From an uncultured Lachnospiraceae bacterium (GTDB lineage: Bacteria; Bacillota; Clostridia; Lachnospirales; Lachnospiraceae): DNA of 64,000 nt. A model generated the notes under the pieces. It was not told the origin of the DNA. It searched no databases and saw nothing but the letters and a program-made list of their open reading frames with translations. Of this stretch, positions 62,486 to 64,000 are shown piece by piece (the first letter of the stretch is position 1; each line of letters begins with the position of its first letter). The stretch spans positions 16,553 through 80,552 of the forward strand of contig CACZQN010000043.1 of the NCBI GenBank assembly GCA_902783375.1. Reading direction: 5' to 3'. The position numbers and the translations under genes are program-made.

Positions 62486-62668
62486 GCTGTCGGGCAGCAG
62501 TTTCTGCCCGGACTTAAACAAGAAAGTGAAGGATCCACCTTCCACCTCGGCACAGCTCCATCAGGTGACCCGGGTTTGATATTGTCCTTTCGTACAGCAG
62601 TCCCGGTACAGACTGGTGTGACGCGAGGCATGAGGATTATGTGGATACTTTGCGATCCACGTTTTTTT
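62486..62668 (+). promoter_or_regulatory. Ribosomal protein L20-type attenuated leader
   Basis: The leader of infC-rpmI-rplT contains an early hairpin CGGGCAG/CTGCCCG and ends in an intrinsic terminator, GTGGAT (62641-62646) with ATCCAC (62655-62660) and seven T (62662-62668). A second ATCCAC at 62533-62538 can pair with the same GTGGAT, which would be an antiterminator. In Bacillus, L20 binds such a leader and promotes termination to control this operon. The gene order and the alternative pairing make the same logic likely here. Confidence 0.75.
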
Positions 62669-62721
62669 ATGCTCCGGATTCTGAAGAAGGGGAAGACGGA
62701 GAAGCTTGTTTTGGGAGGCAT

Positions 62722-63240
62722 ATGGCAAACACCAACGATTTACAGATCAACGAGCAGATCAGGGATAAGGAAATCCGCCTGATCGGAGAGTCGGGCGAAC
62801 AGCTCGGCATCATGTCGGCACGCGATGCGATGAAGTTGGCCAGGGACGCAGAACTGGATCTGGTCAAGATCGCACCGACAGCAAAGCCGCCGGTGTGCAA
62901 GATCATCGACTACAGCAAATATCGCTATGAGATGGCGAAGCGTGAGAAGGAAGCCAAGAAGAAGCAGAAGACGACCGAGATCAAGGAGATCCGGATTACA
63001 CCGAATATCGATGACAACGATCTGAATACGAAGTGCAATCAGGCCAGAAAGTTCCTTGAGAAGGGCGATAAGGTCAAGGTAACTGTCCGTTTCCGCGGCC
63101 GTGAGATGGCACACACTTCGAACGGAAGAGCCGTTCTTGATCAGATTGTTGAGCTGATGAGTGATATCGCGACCGTTGAGAAGCCGCCTAAGATGGAAGG
63201 TAGGAACATGTCCATGTTCCTCGCCCAGAAGAAGCAGTAA
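62722..63240 (+). CDS. infC: Translation initiation factor IF-3
   Basis: IF-3 binds the 30S subunit and checks start-codon selection. The 172-residue protein shows LQINEQIRDKEIRLIGESGEQLG, ARDAELDLVKIAPTAKPPVCKI, DYSKYRYEMAKREKEAKKKQK, and the C-terminal domain with KEIRITPNIDDNDLNTK and VRFRGREMAH. ATG 62722 follows GGGAGG by 3 nt, a tight spacing; a start before the leader terminator would not make sense. It heads the operon with rpmI and rplT. Confidence 0.95.
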   Translation: MANTNDLQINEQIRDKEIRLIGESGEQLGIMSARDAMKLARDAELDLVKIAPTAKPPVCKIIDYSKYRYEMAKREKEAKKKQKTTEIKEIRITPNIDDNDLNTKCNQARKFLEKGDKVKVTVRFRGREMAHTSNGRAVLDQIVELMSDIATVEKPPKMEGRNMSMFLAQKKQ

Positions 63241-63271
63241 CAGGTAATCTATTTTACAGGAGGGATATATC

Positions 63272-63469
63272 ATGCCAAAGATGAAGACAAAAAGCTCGGC
63301 TGCAAAGCGTTTCAGACAGACCGGCACGGGCAAGTATATGCGGATGAAGGCGTATAAGAGCCATATCTTAACCAAGAAGTCCACAAAGAGAAAGAGAAAC
63401 CTCAGGAAGGCAACCGGCGTGGATGCTACGAATGCAGGATCCCTGAAGAAACTGCTTCCTTATGGTTGA
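63272..63469 (+). CDS. rpmI: Ribosomal protein bL35
   Basis: A 65-residue basic protein, [21 protein letters not shown] at the start and [18 protein letters not shown] in the middle, the standard bL35 sequence. GGAGGG lies before the ATG. It is 31 nt after infC and 35 nt before rplT. Confidence 0.98.
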   Translation: MPKMKTKSSAAKRFRQTGTGKYMRMKAYKSHILTKKSTKRKRNLRKATGVDATNAGSLKKLLPYG

Positions 63470-63504
63470 TGACACCCGGATATTGCGAATGGAGGATTTA
63501 AGAG

Positions 63505-63861
63505 ATGGCAAGAATTAAAGGCGGTTTAGGCGCAAAGAAGAGACATAACAGAACCCTGAAACTCGCAAAGGGCTTCAGAGGTGCAAGAAGCAAACAGTAT
63601 CGTATTGCAAAGCAGTCCGTCATGCGTGCACAGGCTTCTGCTTACGCAGGACGCAGAAAGAGAAAGGGTGATTTCAGAAAGCTCTGGATCGTCCGTATCA
63701 ATGCAGCTGCAAGAATCAACGGCCTTTCCTACAGCAAGTTTATGTATGGCCTGAAGCTTGCAAACATCTGCATCAACCGCAAGATGCTGGCTGAGCTCGC
63801 TGTCAACGATGCAGCAGGCTTCGCTGCTCTGGCTGACGCTGCAAAGGCAGCTCTGGCATAA
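63505..63861 (+). CDS. rplT: Ribosomal protein bL20
   Basis: The 118-residue protein has [60 protein letters not shown] and the C-terminal helical domain with [21 protein letters not shown]. bL20 is an early 50S assembly protein and, in Firmicutes, represses its own operon through the leader RNA. GGAGG is 10 nt upstream. It ends the operon at a strong terminator. Confidence 0.98.
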   Translation: MARIKGGLGAKKRHNRTLKLAKGFRGARSKQYRIAKQSVMRAQASAYAGRRKRKGDFRKLWIVRINAAARINGLSYSKFMYGLKLANICINRKMLAELAVNDAAGFAALADAAKAALA

Positions 63862-63887
63862 GTTCAGAGAATTCGATGAAAAGATAT

Positions 63888-63919
63888 CCCCCGGCTGGTT
63901 CAGCCGGGGGTTGTTTTTT
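63888..63919 (+). terminator. rplT operon terminator
   Basis: CCCCCGGCTG (63888-63897) and CAGCCGGGGG (63901-63910) form a 10-bp GC stem followed by TTGTTTTTT. A group II intron begins three nt later, a usual target for class C introns. Confidence 0.92.
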
Positions 63920-63921
63920 GC

Positions 63922-64000
63922 GTGTGCCGGGCATGGCACAGTTCTTGTTGGTGAAAGTCCGACTATGGGTAATCTACCGCTCATATAGTTAAACGCAAGC
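63922..64000 (+). mobile_element. 5' end of a group IIC intron, cut by the window edge
   Basis: The sequence begins GTGTGCCGGGCATGGCACAG, has TTGGTGAAAGTCCGAC in place of the usual GGTGA(A/G)AGTCC segment, and reaches AGTTAAACGCAAGC at the window end. This order matches domain I of class C introns such as that of Oceanobacillus iheyensis (GTGTGCCCGGCATGGG, then GGTGAGAGTCCC, then CTAACGCAAGG), as I remember that sequence. Position just after a terminator hairpin fits class C targeting. The rest, including a reverse transcriptase if any, lies outside. Confidence 0.82.

Noticed and set aside
1..64000. CRISPR array, tRNA or rRNA genes
   Set aside because: No regularly spaced repeats, cloverleaf sequences or rRNA-like stretches were noticed in any intergenic region.

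Overview
The window looks like chromosome from an anaerobic Firmicute of the class Clostridia, most likely Lachnospiraceae or a close relative. This is inferred from gene content and order: gdpP-rplI-dnaB, hprK-murB-whiA-HPr-like, an infC-rpmI-rplT operon behind an attenuated leader, a T-box leader, a DUF4358 lipoprotein, GGAGG-type ribosome binding sites and a group IIC intron. Almost all genes lie on the + strand and are tightly packed, with many 4-14 nt overlaps. Only four clear minus-strand genes occur (a GH13 lipoprotein, a small acidic membrane protein, a phosphoesterase and a BMP-type protein), plus one short remnant. I saw no rRNA, tRNA or CRISPR array.

Layout. 1-4.5 kb: a T-box-controlled two-gene operon of a LeuA-like protein lacking the usual metal ligands and a TIM-barrel/acyl-CoA-synthetase fusion. 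4.5-11 kb: proB-gdpP-rplI-dnaB-sialate esterase, then a decayed membrane-protein fragment. 11-13 kb: convergent GH13 lipoprotein. 13-17.4 kb: type II topoisomerase pair. 17.4-21.5 kb: pepT, then a MurL-type epimerase and a MurD2-like ligase, an alternative route to D-glutamate in peptidoglycan. 21.5-29 kb: lysA, two aminotransferases (one HisC), membrane and lipoproteins, coaX. 29-42.8 kb: ftsH, uvrC, hprK, ROK kinase, murB, whiA, an HPr-like protein with Glu in place of the phosphorylatable His, dnaE, pfkA, dapA.

42.9-56.3 kb is the most remarkable part: one co-directional run of twelve genes. In order they are a NifH-like ATPase, a nitrogenase-component-1-like pair, hypF, hypC, hypD, hypE, a TM1266-type [FeFe]-hydrogenase-system regulator, a second component-1-like pair, hydF and hydE. 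hydG, hypA, hypB and all hydrogenase structural genes are absent from the window. The layout joins the Fe(CN)2CO pathway of [NiFe] hydrogenases (HypCDEF) to part of the H-cluster pathway of [FeFe] hydrogenases (HydE, HydF) through two nitrogenase-like complexes. I infer a metallocofactor assembly system, possibly a HydG-independent route to the H-cluster. A strongly structured 150-nt intergenic element with mutually exclusive pairings sits in the middle of the run.

56.3-64 kb: a bidirectional terminator, a small acidic membrane protein, a YdcF-like protein, a phosphoesterase, a cytosolic BMP-type protein with a ParB-like N-terminus, prfC, an AIM24-like remnant, infC-rpmI-rplT, and the 5' end of a group IIC intron placed just after the rplT terminator. 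All functional assignments rest on motif reading by eye; no database search was run.
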